A stretch of 32,631 nt of DNA from Rhodocyclus purpureus. GTDB taxonomy: Bacteria; Pseudomonadota; Gammaproteobacteria; Burkholderiales; Rhodocyclaceae. Below are positions 8,296-20,503 of this stretch, piece by piece; position 1 is the first letter of the stretch, and each line of letters begins with the position of its first letter. A program made the translations under genes and the position numbers. The stretch is taken from contig NZ_NHRX01000022.1 of NCBI RefSeq assembly GCF_016653115.1, positions 1 to 32,631 on the forward strand, in the 5' to 3' direction. The notes beneath the pieces were generated by a model. It had not been told where the DNA came from. It made no database searches and saw only the letters and a list, made by a program, of their open reading frames with translations.

Positions 8296-8333
8296 GCGCG
8301 CCCCATTCTCCAATCAGTCAACGCGGACACATC

Positions 8334-9986
<1,653 letters not shown>

Positions 9987-9991
9987 ACGAA

Positions 9992-10020
9992 AATGGGGCA
10001 GCAGGATTCATCCTGCCCCC
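9992..10020 (-). terminator. Hairpin between convergent gpmI and trmL
   Basis: GGGGCAGCAGGAT and ATCCTGCCCC form an imperfect stem over the last codons of trmL and the 6 bases after gpmI. Read on the minus strand the hairpin is followed by ATTTTCG, a short T-run, so it may terminate trmL. The stem has a three-base bulge and the T-run is weak. Confidence 0.35.
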
Positions 10021-10472
10021 ATGAAGTCGTGCTGCCGCCAGGCTTCGAAGACGGTGACGGCGACGGCGTTGGAGAGGTTGAGGCTGCGCTGACCGGGGCG
10101 CATCGGCAGGCGTAGCCGCCGCTCGGGCGGGAACTCGGCCATCACCTCGTCCGGCAGGCCGCTGCTTTCGCGGCCGAAGAGGAACGCGTCGTCCGCCTGG
10201 AAGCGGGTCCGGTCGGGGCGTTCGCCGCCCTTGGTGCTGAGCACGAACAGGCGCCGCCCGGCCAGTGCCTGCCTGGCTGCCGCCCAGTCGGGGTGGCGGA
10301 AGACGCGCGCGAACTCGTGATAGTCGAGCCCGGCGCGCTTCAGTTGCTTATCCTCCCAGCGGAAACCCAGCGGTTCGACGAGATGGAGCTCGGCGCCGGT
10401 ATTGGCGCACAGGCGGATGACGTTGCCGGTATTCGGCGGAATCTCGGGCTGATAGAGGACGACGGCAAACAT
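10008..10472 (-). CDS. trmL: tRNA (cytidine(34)-2'-O)-methyltransferase TrmL
   Basis: 154 aa, the usual length of this compact SPOUT enzyme. It methylates the 2'-OH of the wobble base (Cm34/cmnm5Um34) of tRNA-Leu isoacceptors. Family signatures: YQPEIPPNTGNVIRLCANTG at the N-terminus, GLDYHEF, and the knot region FGRESSGLP with RSLNLSNAVAVTVFEAWRQ, which binds S-adenosylmethionine. In E. coli trmL follows gpsA-cysE, so this is conserved neighbourhood although the gene is on the opposite strand here. Confidence 0.94.
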   Translation of the reverse strand: MFAVVLYQPEIPPNTGNVIRLCANTGAELHLVEPLGFRWEDKQLKRAGLDYHEFARVFRHPDWAAARQALAGRRLFVLSTKGGERPDRTRFQADDAFLFGRESSGLPDEVMAEFPPERRLRLPMRPGQRSLNLSNAVAVTVFEAWRQHDFMGAG

Positions 10473-10593
10473 TTTCTCGGGGGCAGGGATGAGTAGGGAC
10501 CGCGCCAGCCGCGGTCAGCGCGCAGGATAGCCAGCCTTGCCGGAAAACGCGAAATTTTCCGCGGCTGGTGATGATCCTCGACGCCTCTTTTCA

Positions 10594-10713
10594 GCCACGA
10601 AAAACACGAAAGCCACGAAATGGGGGCAGCCGTTTGGGGTTCGACCCATCGGAGAGGTCTTCTCGGCGTCAAGCCGTGTCGACGAGTTCGTGTTTTTTCG
10701 TGTATTTCTTGGC
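10594..10713. repeat. Inverted blocks of CACGAA-type repeats
   Basis: Left block 10594-10620 (GCCACGAAAAACACGAAAG...) and right block 10685-10713 (TTCGTGTTTTTTCGTG...TTGGCC) are near reverse complements, separated by about 64 bases. Each is itself built of short CACGAA units. AT-rich blocks of this type are dispersed in intergenic regions of many proteobacteria; the function is unknown. The element lies in the 261-base spacer between the start of trmL and the end of comF. It may also act as a long terminator stem for comF. Confidence 0.6.
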
Positions 10714-10733
10714 CGGCAGTCTTTCCGGGACGA

Positions 10734-11507
10734 TCACCCGGCGACCGGGCCGCGATCGCCGGGCAGGCTGGCTCCGGGATCTGCCGTCGGCGGCAGGGCG
10801 CGTGCGACGACCAACGCGGTGACGCTGGCCGCGCCGTGCAGCTTGAGCGTGCGCGCACACTCGTCGAGCGAGGCGCCGGTGGTCATCACGTCGTCGACGA
10901 GCACGACCTTCAGTCCGGACAGGTCACGGACGCAGTGGAAGGCATTCTTCATGTTGTGTGCGCGCTCGCGCCACGGCAGCGTCGCCTGGATCGAGGTCGG
11001 CCGCTGGCGCCGGCAGACGCTCGCGTCGAGCGGCCAGCCGCGCGCCCGCGCGACCACCTTCGCCAGTTCCAGTGCCTGGTTGAAGCCGCGCTCGCGCAAT
11101 CTCGCCGCGTGCAGCGGCAAGGGGACGACCAGGTCGGCTTCAAGCTGCGCCGCCTTACACGCCAGTTCGCGGCCGAACCAGGCGCCCGGCGCCAGCCGGT
11201 GCTCGTACTTGAAGGCGTGGATCAGCACGTCCACCGGGAAGGCGTAGGGATGCAGCGCGAGGGTCGCGTCGAAGTGCGGCGGGTGCGCGAGACAGCGCCC
11301 GCAACGCTCGCCGGCGGGCGTCGGCAAGGCGCACTGCGGGCAGCAGGCCGCCGGCAGCAGTGGCAGTTCGGCGCTGCAGGCCGGGCACAGCGGAGCGTTG
11401 CCGCTGCCGGCGCCGCAGAGCAGGCAGTCCTCGGCGAGCAGCGCGTCGAGCAGTCGCCGCGCCTGCGCCAGCGTTTGGGGCAGTCCCCGGTGCGTTCCTT
11501 CGTGCAC
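10734..11507 (-). CDS. comF: ComF family phosphoribosyltransferase-like protein
   Basis: 257 aa from a GTG at 11507, preceded by GGAGG with a 6-base gap; a longer frame from 11588 has no such site. The N-terminal zinc region carries CxxC pairs (28/31, 41/44, 56/59, 69/72). The C-terminal half is a type I phosphoribosyltransferase fold with the PRPP loop [13 protein letters not shown] (201-213). Relatives (ComFC, GntX/YhgH) are needed for DNA uptake or use of DNA as a nutrient, but the biochemical role is unsettled. Divergent from bioB. Confidence 0.9.
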   Translation of the reverse strand: MHEGTHRGLPQTLAQARRLLDALLAEDCLLCGAGSGNAPLCPACSAELPLLPAACCPQCALPTPAGERCGRCLAHPPHFDATLALHPYAFPVDVLIHAFKYEHRLAPGAWFGRELACKAAQLEADLVVPLPLHAARLRERGFNQALELAKVVARARGWPLDASVCRRQRPTSIQATLPWRERAHNMKNAFHCVRDLSGLKVVLVDDVMTTGASLDECARTLKLHGAASVTALVVARALPPTADPGASLPGDRGPVAG

Positions 11508-11620
11508 TCGAATCCTCCCATCGCCACCCGGAAATCGATGATAATGCGCGGCTCTCCGGCTTGTGGCCGGGGCCTTTTTCCGGCGCATCCCGCGGCCGGA
11601 TCCTTCGTCAGAATGATGCC

Positions 11621-12625
11621 ATGAACGACCTTGCTCCCGCCGCCGCGCTCGCGGCCGACCTTGTCCTTGCCTCGGCGGACGACACGACCCCGTCGCAAAC
11701 CATGAGCACCGCCGAGATCGAGGCGCTCTTCGAACTGCCGCTGATGGACCTGCTGTTCCGCGCGCACAGCGTGCATCGCGCGAACTTCAACCCGAACGAC
11801 ATTCAACGCTCGGCGCTGCTTTCGGTCAAGACCGGCGGCTGCGGCGAAAACTGCGGCTACTGCTCGCAGTCGGCGCACCACGAGGGCGAGACCAAGCGCG
11901 AAGCACTGCTCTCGGTCGACGAAGTCGTCGCCGCGGCGAGCGCCGCCAAGGAGCAGGGCGCTTCGCGCTTCTGCATGGGCGCCGCCTGGCGCTCGCCGAA
12001 GGACAAGGACCTGGAGAAGGTCGCCGAGATGGTCAGCGCGGTCAAGGCGCTCGGACTGGAAACCTGCGTCACCCTGGGCATGCTCAAGGAGGGCCAGGCC
12101 GAGGCCCTGAAGGAAGCCGGTCTCGACTACTACAACCACAACCTCGACACCTCGGCCGAGCATTACATCAAGATCGTCAGCACGCACCAGCAGAGCGACC
12201 GCGTCGAGACGCTCGGCCGCGTGCGCGGTGCCGGCCTCAAGGTCTGTTCGGGCGGCATCGTCGGCATGGGCGAATCTCGCCGCGACCGTGCCGCGCTGCT
12301 CGCGCAACTGGCGGCGATGGCGCCGCAGCCCGAGTCGGTGCCGATCAACCATCTGCAGCCGATCCCGGGAACGCCGCTGGCCGACGCGCCGGCGATCGAC
12401 GTGTTCGAGTTCGTGCGCACCATCGCCGCCGCGCGCATCGCGATGCCGAAGAGCTTCGTCCGCCTCTCGGCCGGCCGTCAGGGCATGTCCGACGAGTTGC
12501 AGGCGATGTGCTTCTTCGCCGGCGCCAACTCGATCTTCTACGGCGAGCGTCTGCTGACCACCGACAACGCCGACGCCGAGCGCGACCAGGCGCTGTTCGC
12601 CCGGATCGGACTGTCCGCGATTTGA
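11621..12625 (+). CDS. bioB: Biotin synthase
   Basis: 334 aa. Radical-SAM enzyme that inserts sulfur into dethiobiotin. The SAM cluster motif C-x3-C-x2-C is at Cys74, 78 and 81 (GCGENCGYC). The second-cluster region shows [28 protein letters not shown] and [11 protein letters not shown], and the C-terminal part has RLSAGRQ and NSIFYGE. The N-terminus has about 30 extra, Ala-rich residues before the conserved helix; an internal Met at residue 28 (MSTAEIEAL) could be the true start, since the ribosome site before 11621 is weak. A GATAAT hexamer at 11540-11545 could be a -10 element. Confidence 0.95.
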   Translation: MNDLAPAAALAADLVLASADDTTPSQTMSTAEIEALFELPLMDLLFRAHSVHRANFNPNDIQRSALLSVKTGGCGENCGYCSQSAHHEGETKREALLSVDEVVAAASAAKEQGASRFCMGAAWRSPKDKDLEKVAEMVSAVKALGLETCVTLGMLKEGQAEALKEAGLDYYNHNLDTSAEHYIKIVSTHQQSDRVETLGRVRGAGLKVCSGGIVGMGESRRDRAALLAQLAAMAPQPESVPINHLQPIPGTPLADAPAIDVFEFVRTIAAARIAMPKSFVRLSAGRQGMSDELQAMCFFAGANSIFYGERLLTTDNADAERDQALFARIGLSAI

Positions 12626-13494
12626 GTTCCGCCGCGATCGACCGGCGGCGCGTGCAGCAGAACTTCACGCGCGCCGCCGCCGGCTACGAGGACTTCGCCA
12701 TCGCCCAGCGCGAGATCGCGCGGCGCATGTTCGAGCGCCTCGATCCGGTCCGCCTCGACCCCGCGCGCATCCTCGACCTCGGCTGCGGCACCGGCGCCAG
12801 CCTCGCCGCGCTGCACGAGCGCTATCCGCGCGCCCAGTTGATCGGCGCCGACCTGACGCCGGCGATGCTCGACCGGGCGCGGCGCGCGCAGACGCGCCAC
12901 GCCTGGCTGCTGCCCTTCCTGCGCCGCGCGCGCGCCTCCCTGCTCGCCGCCGACGCCTCGGCCTTGCCGCTGGCGAGGGGATCGGTCGGCTTCGTCTGGT
13001 CGAACCTGATGCTGCACTGGCTCGACGACCCGCGCCCGGCGTTCGCCGAGGCGCACCGCGTCCTCGAGAACGGCGGCCTGCTGCAGTTCTCGACCTTCGG
13101 CCCCGACACGCTGAAGGAACTGCGCGCGGCCTGCGCCGGGCTGCCGGGCCATGCGGATTCGCATACCCATCGCTTCATCGACATGCACGACCTGGGCGAC
13201 ATGCTCGTCGCCGCCGGCTTCGCCGACCCGGTGCTCGACATGGAGGTGCTGACGCTGACCTATGCGTCGACCGAGGACTTGCTGCGCGACCTGCGCGCCG
13301 GCGGCGGCTGCGCCCTGCGCGGGCGCCAGCGCGGCCTCTCTTCCCGCGCTGCCGGCGAGCGTTTCGTCGCCGCCTGCGAACGCCTGCGCCAGGACGGCAG
13401 GCTGCCCGCCACCCTCGAAGTGATCTACGGCCACGCCTGGCGCGCCGAGCCGAAACAGACCGCTGACGGCCGCGCGATCATCAAGTTCCGCTGA
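12622..13494 (+). CDS. bioC: Malonyl-ACP O-methyltransferase BioC
   Basis: 290 aa from a TTG at 12622 that overlaps the bioB stop (TTGA). No ATG exists between it and the conserved N-terminus ([17 protein letters not shown]), so the unusual start is preferred. It masks the free carboxyl of malonyl-ACP as a methyl ester so that fatty acid synthesis can build the pimeloyl chain of biotin. A class I methyltransferase fold is clear: motif [12 protein letters not shown] (50-60), GADLTPAML, the acidic motif [11 protein letters not shown] and the family-typical [13 protein letters not shown]. The overlap implies coupling to bioB. The other biotin genes (bioF, A, D, H) are not in this window. Confidence 0.92.
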   Translation: MSSAAIDRRRVQQNFTRAAAGYEDFAIAQREIARRMFERLDPVRLDPARILDLGCGTGASLAALHERYPRAQLIGADLTPAMLDRARRAQTRHAWLLPFLRRARASLLAADASALPLARGSVGFVWSNLMLHWLDDPRPAFAEAHRVLENGGLLQFSTFGPDTLKELRAACAGLPGHADSHTHRFIDMHDLGDMLVAAGFADPVLDMEVLTLTYASTEDLLRDLRAGGGCALRGRQRGLSSRAAGERFVAACERLRQDGRLPATLEVIYGHAWRAEPKQTADGRAIIKFR

Positions 13495-13599
13495 CGCTAT
13501 ACCTGACTTGAAACTCCGGCTTTCGCGTCGAGTTGCGCTGCGCCAACGATCATGGCGAGTCGTGCCATTCCTGAGCATGAAACGCAGCCATTTGCTGCA

Positions 13600-13704
13600 G
13601 TCATTGCGAGGCGCGTAGCGCCGTGGCAATCCAGTGCGCTCTTCCAGTTGTGCGGCCTCGAGCAGCCCGCACTGGATCGCCACGCCCTGCGGGCTCGCGA
13701 TGAC
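13600..13704. repeat. Dispersed palindromic element, copy 1
   Basis: The element starts GTCATTGCGAGGCGCGTAGC and ends with a near-reverse-complement arm (CGCACTGGATCGCC...GCGATGAC), with a roughly 30-base centre. Both arms match those of the 207-bp array at 31391-32307, in opposite orientation to that array. Widespread elements of this CATTGCGAG...CAATCC form are known from many genomes, and their mode of spread is not established. Confidence 0.8.
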
Positions 13705-13806
13705 GCGCTGTTGGTCGCGACGGCTTCCGCAGATCAGGTCGGCTGATGGCTAACGAAATTGTTCCACGATAACCCGACCTGAAACACAGCCATTCGCTTC
13801 AGCGCC

Positions 13807-13938
13807 GTCATTGCGAGGCGCGTAGCGCCGTGGCAATCCAGTTCGTTCTTCTGTCTCCTCGCCCTTTCCAGCTATCTACGGGCGACGCGATATCAGCCCC
13901 ACGCACTGGATCGCCACGCCCTTCGGGCTCGCGATGAC
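13807..13938. repeat. Dispersed palindromic element, copy 2
   Basis: Same arms as copy 1 (GTCATTGCGAGGCGCGTAGC ... GCTCGCGATGAC), same orientation, with a longer and different centre. Together with copy 1 and the similar flanks this is a direct duplication about 207 bases apart, the same period as the tandem array near the right edge of the window. Confidence 0.8.
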
Positions 13939-14025
13939 GGGCTGTTGCTCCGGGCAGCGTCTTTGCTTCGTCCCTTCGCAGTTTCAAGGTAACGCTCATG
14001 GCGACGTTCCTCCCCCCATGGCATG

Positions 14026-14116
14026 AAACGCGCTCTTTCGCGGCTACCGCTGCTCCCACGAAAAACGCTCACGGCACCGACCTGTCGTGGGAGGGCCGGC
14101 AGGCCCGAATGAATTC
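14026..14116. repeat. REP-pair (BIME-like) element, copy A
   Basis: Two REP-like units face each other. 14026-14066 is an inverted unit whose complement reads TTTTTCGTGGGAGCAGCGGT with a short internal palindrome. 14081-14116 is a direct unit, CTGTCGTGGGAGGGCCGGCA followed by the closing arm GGCCCGAATGAAT. The GTGGGAG head is shared by REP families mobilised by TnpA-REP (RAYT) enzymes. The whole composite recurs at 16961-17049 as its reverse complement. Confidence 0.7.
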
Positions 14117-14144
14117 TTGCTGCCTTGCGGCGACGAGCAGCAAT

Positions 14145-14169
14145 GAAAAAGGGCGGCCGAAGCCGCCCT
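14145..14169 (-). terminator. Rho-independent terminator after cytochrome c4
   Basis: A perfect 8-bp stem AGGGCGGC/GCCGCCCT (14150-14157, 14162-14169) closes a TTCG tetraloop when read on the minus strand and runs into five T residues. It lies 28 bases past the cytochrome stop at 14197. Confidence 0.92.
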
Positions 14170-14196
14170 ATCTGGGTGCCGATTGACTTGGCCGCA

Positions 14197-14820
14197 TTAC
14201 TTGACGCTGGCCATGTAGTCGGCGACTGCACGCATCTGCTCGTCGGAGAGCTTGGCAGCAATCATGCGCATCATCTTGGCCGGGTCGTTGGCGCGTTCGC
14301 CGCTGCGGAAGATCGTCAGCTGCGCTTGCGTGTAATCGGGATGCTGTCCAGCCAGGCGCGGGAACATCGCGGGCAGGCCGGCGCCGGTCGGGCCGTGACA
14401 GCCGGAGCAGGCGGGAACGCCGCGCTCGAAGTCGCCGCGTTGCCAGAGCTTCTTGCCTTGGGCGACGACCGCTTCGTCACGCGGGGCGACGGCAACGGTG
14501 CGCGGCTGCTGGCTGAAGTAGACGCCGAGGCTCTTCATGTCCTCGTCGCTGAGCGTGGCCGACATGCCGAACATGATCGGGTTGTTGCGGACCATGGTCT
14601 TGAAGTTGCCGAGCTGCTTGGTGATGTAGTCAGCGCCTTGTCCGGCGAGGATCGGATAGGCCGGGATCACGCTGTTGCCGTCTGCTCCGTGGCAGGCGAC
14701 GCAGACGTTGCTGGCAATCTCCTTGGCTTTCGCCAGATCGACAGCTGGCTTGGCGGCTTCGTTGGCGAAGGCCGGAATGCTGGCGGCGAGGAGAACCGCG
14801 AGCGCCGTGGTACGGATCAT
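14197..14820 (-). CDS. Diheme cytochrome c4
   Basis: 207 aa from the ATG at 14820, which has AGGAG 7 bases upstream. A signal peptide of about 19 residues (cut near AFA-N) sends it to the periplasm. Two class I c-type domains are present, each with a CxxCH heme motif: Cys40-Cys43-His44 (CVACH) and Cys138-Cys141-His142 (CSGCH). Axial-Met candidates sit in the MFGMSATLSDEDM and KMMRMIAAKLSDEQM stretches. Cytochromes c4 carry electrons to terminal oxidases, commonly cbb3. Divergent from engB with a 98-base shared upstream region; ends at a strong terminator, so monocistronic. Confidence 0.93.
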   Translation of the reverse strand: MIRTTALAVLLAASIPAFANEAAKPAVDLAKAKEIASNVCVACHGADGNSVIPAYPILAGQGADYITKQLGNFKTMVRNNPIMFGMSATLSDEDMKSLGVYFSQQPRTVAVAPRDEAVVAQGKKLWQRGDFERGVPACSGCHGPTGAGLPAMFPRLAGQHPDYTQAQLTIFRSGERANDPAKMMRMIAAKLSDEQMRAVADYMASVK

Positions 14821-14879
14821 GTCCAAACTCCTATTGACGGACCAGAGGCCAGAGAAGGGATTCAATAAAGCTGGTATTC

Positions 14880-14885
14880 TATAAC
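14880..14885 (+). promoter_or_regulatory. Possible -10 element for engB
   Basis: TATAAC (5 of 6 to the -10 consensus) lies 33 bases before the engB ATG, within the 98-base divergent spacer shared with cytochrome c4. No clear -35 is seen. Confidence 0.3.
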
Positions 14886-14918
14886 ACTTTGCTTTCCGGG
14901 CGAACCGCTCCATTCATC

Positions 14919-15635
14919 ATGCCCCTCTTCCAGAAGGCGGTCTTCCATACGACCGTCGCCCGCCTCAGCGACCTGCCGATCGATTCCGTCGGCGAGATCG
15001 CCTTCGCCGGACGCTCCAATGCCGGCAAGTCCTCGGCGATCAACACGCTCGCCAACCATTCGCGGCTGGCCTTCGTCTCGAAGACGCCGGGGCGCACGCA
15101 GCATCTCAATTTCTTCAGCCTCGACGAGGGGCGTTACCTCGTCGATCTGCCCGGCTACGGTTTCGCCAAGGCGCCGGGCGAGATCCGCGAGCAGTGGGAC
15201 GGCCTGCTTGCGCCTTATCTGCGCTTTCGCAGCACGCTCCTCGGCATGGTGCTGATCGTCGATAGCCGCCATCTCCTGACCGAACTCGACGAGCAGATGC
15301 TCGACTGGTTCGCGCCGACCGGCAAGCCGGTGCACATCCTGCTCAGCAAGTCGGACAAGTTGACGCGCAACGAGCAGGCGCGCGCGATGAGCGGGATGCA
15401 GGAGTGCCTGCGCCGGATCGGCGACGCGGACTTCGCCGGACGGTGCACGGTGCAGCTCTTCTCGAGCCTGAAGAAGGAAGGCGTCGATACCGCGGAAGCG
15501 GTGCTCGGCGGCTGGTTCGGACTCGAACCGGTCCCGGCAAAAGCGCCGCCGCCGGCGCCGCGCACCGAAAAGAAGGCGCGTCCGCGCAAGCGCTCGGCAC
15601 AGGGCTGGAGCGCGCGCACCGGAAGCAGCCGCTGA
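14919..15635 (+). CDS. engB: Ribosome biogenesis GTPase EngB (YihA/YsxC)
   Basis: 238 aa from the ATG at 14919; a TTG ten codons earlier lies in the likely promoter. An essential small GTPase for 50S assembly in several bacteria. G motifs are complete: G1 GRSNAGKSS (31-39), G2 around TPGRTQH, G3 DLPGYGFA, G4 LSKSDKL and G5 [10 protein letters not shown]-terminal extension of about 35 residues is rich in Pro, Lys, Arg and Ala ([20 protein letters not shown]), probably disordered and RNA-binding, and longer than in E. coli. Confidence 0.95.
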   Translation: MPLFQKAVFHTTVARLSDLPIDSVGEIAFAGRSNAGKSSAINTLANHSRLAFVSKTPGRTQHLNFFSLDEGRYLVDLPGYGFAKAPGEIREQWDGLLAPYLRFRSTLLGMVLIVDSRHLLTELDEQMLDWFAPTGKPVHILLSKSDKLTRNEQARAMSGMQECLRRIGDADFAGRCTVQLFSSLKKEGVDTAEAVLGGWFGLEPVPAKAPPPAPRTEKKARPRKRSAQGWSARTGSSR

Positions 15636-15645
15636 CACCCTAGAC

Positions 15646-16861
<1,216 letters not shown>

Positions 16862-16877
16862 TCGCCACCAGAACAGG

Positions 16878-16917
16878 AAAACGCCCTGTGCGCGGCAGCG
16901 CGCACGGGGCGTTTTTT
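16878..16917 (+). terminator. Rho-independent terminator after hemB
   Basis: A 17-bp stem with one G-T pair (16878-16894 with 16899-16915) closes a GCAG loop and ends in six T residues (16912-16917). It begins 17 bases after the hemB stop. Confidence 0.95.
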
Positions 16918-16960
16918 CGTTCACCCTGACCGGCGGAGGGCAAGCTCCAGCCCGGAAGGA

Positions 16961-17049
16961 CATTGATTCGGGCCTGACGGCCCTCCGACGACAGCTTGTT
17001 ACGGAAGTGCTTTTCGTGGGAGCGGCGGCAGCCGCGAATGGGCGCGTTT
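16961..17049. repeat. REP-pair (BIME-like) element, copy B
   Basis: The same composite as 14026-14116 but in reverse-complement orientation. The inverted unit is 16961-16994 (complement CTGTCGTCGGAGGGCCGTCA...), then a direct unit at 17011-17049 (TTTTCGTGGGAGCGGCGGCA followed by GCCGCGAATGGGCGCG). Similarity to copy A covers both units, while the spacer between units has diverged. It fills the gap between the hemB terminator and the convergent acyltransferase gene. Confidence 0.7.
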
Positions 17050-17082
17050 CACGGCCTTGCCTGTCGGAGCAGGCGATGATCG

Positions 17083-18192
17083 TCAGCGGCTGATGAGGCG
17101 CCAGCCGGCGGAGAAGGGCTGGACGATGCGTGCCTGCCACTCGCGCGTGCGGTTCTCGACGAGGTTGAAGAACGCCGCGCCGGCGAGGTTGCAGGCGATC
17201 CAGCAGGCGAGCATTCCCCAGGCGCCGGCCACCGGGTCGGCGTAGCCGAAGTGGGCGAACGCCGAGTTGCAGACCAGGATCACCGGGAAGTTGAGCAGGA
17301 AGACCGAGTACGAGATCTTGCCGAAGTAGCCGGCGAGCGCGCCGCCGATGCCGCCGAGCGGCCAGTTCTCGATGCTGCCGCTGCGCCGGGCGAGACCGAG
17401 CGCCAGCGCGACGGCGAGTGCGACCTCGATGCGCGAGCGGAAATCGACGAGCAGCGCGCCGACGACGAGGAGCGCCAGCGCGCCGAGCCAGAGCAGTGCC
17501 CTGGGACGCGCCGACGCCCACCAGGTGAGCGCACCGAGCCCGTAGGCGCCGAAGAAGTAGAGTCCCCAGTCGTCCCAGCCGGCGTCGCGGTTGAAGAAGT
17601 AGAGCGAGGCGCAGACGAGTGCGAGCACCAGCGCGGCGCCGATCCGCGCGGCGCTGGCCTGCCGCCCGGCGACCTGCTGCGCCAGCCAGAGCAGCCCGAG
17701 CAGCAGCAGGAATAGCTGGAAGTCGATGGCGACGTACCAGACGCCGCCCGACAGCGAGTCGATGTCGAGGATGCCGTGCAGCAGCAGCGCGTGCGCGAGG
17801 AACTGGAGCACGGCCGGCGCTGCGGGGATCGAGTCGTGAGTCATCCAGGCGCGCGCGATCGCCGAGCAGACGATGGCGATGCCGATCGCCGCGAGGTAGG
17901 GAATCACGAGCTTCAGGTAGCGGCGGCCGACCAGCGACAGCGGCGTGCTGCTGCGCAGGATGCCTTCGGGGGCGAGGCTGCGCGCGGCGAGGAAGCCACC
18001 GACGACGAGGAAGAGCTGCACCGCGATGCGCGCGTAGTCGGACAGCCACTCGATCAGTGCGGGCGCGAGTTCGTGCGCGAAGTCCGACATCGGCCCGTAG
18101 AACGCGAGGTGATGCAGCACGATCAGTTGCGAGCCGACGGCCTTGAGCAAGTCGATGAAGGGAAAGCGTTCGCCGATCTTCTGCGCGCTCAT
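17083..18192 (-). CDS. Acyltransferase 3 family membrane protein
   Basis: 369 aa from the ATG at 18192 (AGGAG 8 bases upstream); a GTG three codons earlier is less likely. About ten hydrophobic segments span the protein. The N-terminus has the family pattern FIDLLKAVGSQLIVLHHLAFYG, with the His thought to be catalytic in the first helix; RRYLKLVIPYL follows near residue 95. OafA/OatA-type enzymes of this family O-acetylate surface polysaccharides, lipid A sugars or peptidoglycan, using a cytoplasmic acyl donor. No SGNH domain is fused. The substrate cannot be told and no polysaccharide genes are adjacent. Confidence 0.85.
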   Translation of the reverse strand: MSAQKIGERFPFIDLLKAVGSQLIVLHHLAFYGPMSDFAHELAPALIEWLSDYARIAVQLFLVVGGFLAARSLAPEGILRSSTPLSLVGRRYLKLVIPYLAAIGIAIVCSAIARAWMTHDSIPAAPAVLQFLAHALLLHGILDIDSLSGGVWYVAIDFQLFLLLLGLLWLAQQVAGRQASAARIGAALVLALVCASLYFFNRDAGWDDWGLYFFGAYGLGALTWWASARPRALLWLGALALLVVGALLVDFRSRIEVALAVALALGLARRSGSIENWPLGGIGGALAGYFGKISYSVFLLNFPVILVCNSAFAHFGYADPVAGAWGMLACWIACNLAGAAFFNLVENRTREWQARIVQPFSAGWRLISR

Positions 18193-18444
18193 CGCGAACA
18201 CTCCTGCGGCGCGATCAAGCGCTCGGGGCGGCGGAACTGGGGTAAGTGGGTGGAACGGGTTGGTGCGGGAGCGACCGGCGCTGCGGCTGCCCGCCCTGAA
18301 GCTGGGATCGACATCGATGAGGCTGCGCTACGCGCAGGCGGCGAAAGGCGCGCATTGTACTCCTCTCGCCGGCCGGGAGACCGTGCCCGCGCGCCAAGGC
18401 GCTGCGCACACCGTCGCCGTGCCGCGAAGCCCCGGCCGTGTGCC

Positions 18445-19116
18445 TCAGGCCGCCCGCCCGGCCGCCCGCCGCGGCAGCTCGAGCGCCGAGCGGACGAGGA
18501 CGTCGACCTGGGGGGGGCGGCGCAGGCTCCGGCTCACCCACACGGTCTTCATGCCGAGCCGTTTGGCCGCGGCGAGGTTGGCCGCGGTGTCCTCGACCAT
18601 GATGCAGCGGCGCGGCTCGAGCTGTTCGCGGGCGAGCAGCGTGCGGAACGCGGCCAGCGCCGGCTTCGGCTGGTAATGCAGCTGCTCGATCGCGTACAGG
18701 CGGTCGAAGCAGTCGGCGACGCCGGCAAGCCGGAGCACCGCTTCGGCATAGACGCGCGGCGCGTTGGAAAAGACGATCTTGCGCCCCGGCAGCCGGCAGA
18801 GCGCTGCGCGCAGTCCGGGTTCGACGACGAGCATGGCGCGCAGGTCGGGAAAGTCGTGCGTGCTGGCCAGGAAGTGATCCGGATCGACGCCGTGGTGCCG
18901 CACCAGCCCGAGCAGGGTCGCGCCGTAGCGCTGCCAGTACGCCTGGCGCAGCTGGCAGGCACCGGCCTCGTCGAGCGCGAGCAGGTCGCGGATGTAGCCG
19001 GTCATCGCCCGGTTGATGTGCGGGAAGATGTGTGCGCTGGCGTCGTGCAGGGTGTTGTCGAGGTCGAACAGCCAGGTGCGCGGCCCGCAGCGCTGGATCG
19101 CGGTCGCTGCGGGCAT
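18445..19116 (-). CDS. HAD-family pyrimidine 5'-nucleotidase
   Basis: 223 aa. Haloacid dehalogenase-like hydrolase: motif I DLDNTL with the nucleophile Asp18 and acid/base Asp20, motif II VFSNAP, the Lys of motif III in YQPKPAL, and motif IV MVEDTAAN. The helical cap (about 30-95) and the LHDASAHIFPHIN segment resemble the SDT1-like pyrimidine 5'-nucleotidases. A gene of this type beside argB is a common betaproteobacterial arrangement. Likely substrate UMP or CMP, by family. The start lacks a strong ribosome site; it follows argB by 37 bases. Confidence 0.85.
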   Translation of the reverse strand: MPAATAIQRCGPRTWLFDLDNTLHDASAHIFPHINRAMTGYIRDLLALDEAGACQLRQAYWQRYGATLLGLVRHHGVDPDHFLASTHDFPDLRAMLVVEPGLRAALCRLPGRKIVFSNAPRVYAEAVLRLAGVADCFDRLYAIEQLHYQPKPALAAFRTLLAREQLEPRRCIMVEDTAANLAAAKRLGMKTVWVSRSLRRPPQVDVLVRSALELPRRAAGRAA

Positions 19117-19153
19117 CTTCAGGTCGTCAGGCTGGATCGGGATGAAGCGCCGC

Positions 19154-20269
<1,116 letters not shown>

Positions 20270-20290
20270 TCACTCACCGGAGATTGGATC

Positions 20291-20503
20291 ATGGACGAAG
20301 CCAAGAGCGGCGCTGCGGCCAAGGGCGCGCAGGAGCATCACTGCATCGCCTGCGGACGCGCATTCAGTTGTGGCCTTGACGCCGGCACCGGCAAGTGCTG
20401 GTGCATGGACGAGCCGACGCGCATCGCGATGCCGACGACCCCGGACGCCGAGTGCTACTGTCCGGAGTGCCTGGAAGCAAGGTTGCCGCCCGCCGCTGCC
20501 TAG
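20291..20503 (+). CDS. Cysteine-rich CWC family protein
   Basis: 70 aa from the ATG at 20291 with GGAG 8 bases upstream. Eight cysteines are at 18, 21, 27, 36, 38, 55, 57 and 60, in the pattern HHCIACGRAFSCG...CWC...CYCPECL. The KCWC core is the mark of the Cys_rich_CWC family of small, probably zinc-binding proteins of unknown function. Converges on the barstar-NudB gene: its TAG stop is within the palindrome CTAG (20500-20503), whose complement supplies the stop of the opposite gene. Confidence 0.88.
   Translation: MDEAKSGAAAKGAQEHHCIACGRAFSCGLDAGTGKCWCMDEPTRIAMPTTPDAECYCPECLEARLPPAAA

Larger units (their letters stand above)
13495..14144. other. Repeat-rich spacer after bioC
   Basis: No protein-like frame is present. 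The region holds two direct copies of a palindromic repeat (13600-13704 and 13807-13938) and a REP-pair element (14026-14116), listed separately. The bases just before each palindrome copy are also alike (a GAAACRCAGCCATTYGCT block), as are those after (GATGACGSGCTGTTG). The duplicated units therefore span roughly 13570-13720 and 13778-13955. Confidence 0.7.

Noticed and set aside
12538-13683. Minus-strand gene opposite bioC
   Set aside because: Antisense of a clear BioC; the start of the frame comes from the palindromic repeat at 13600-13704.
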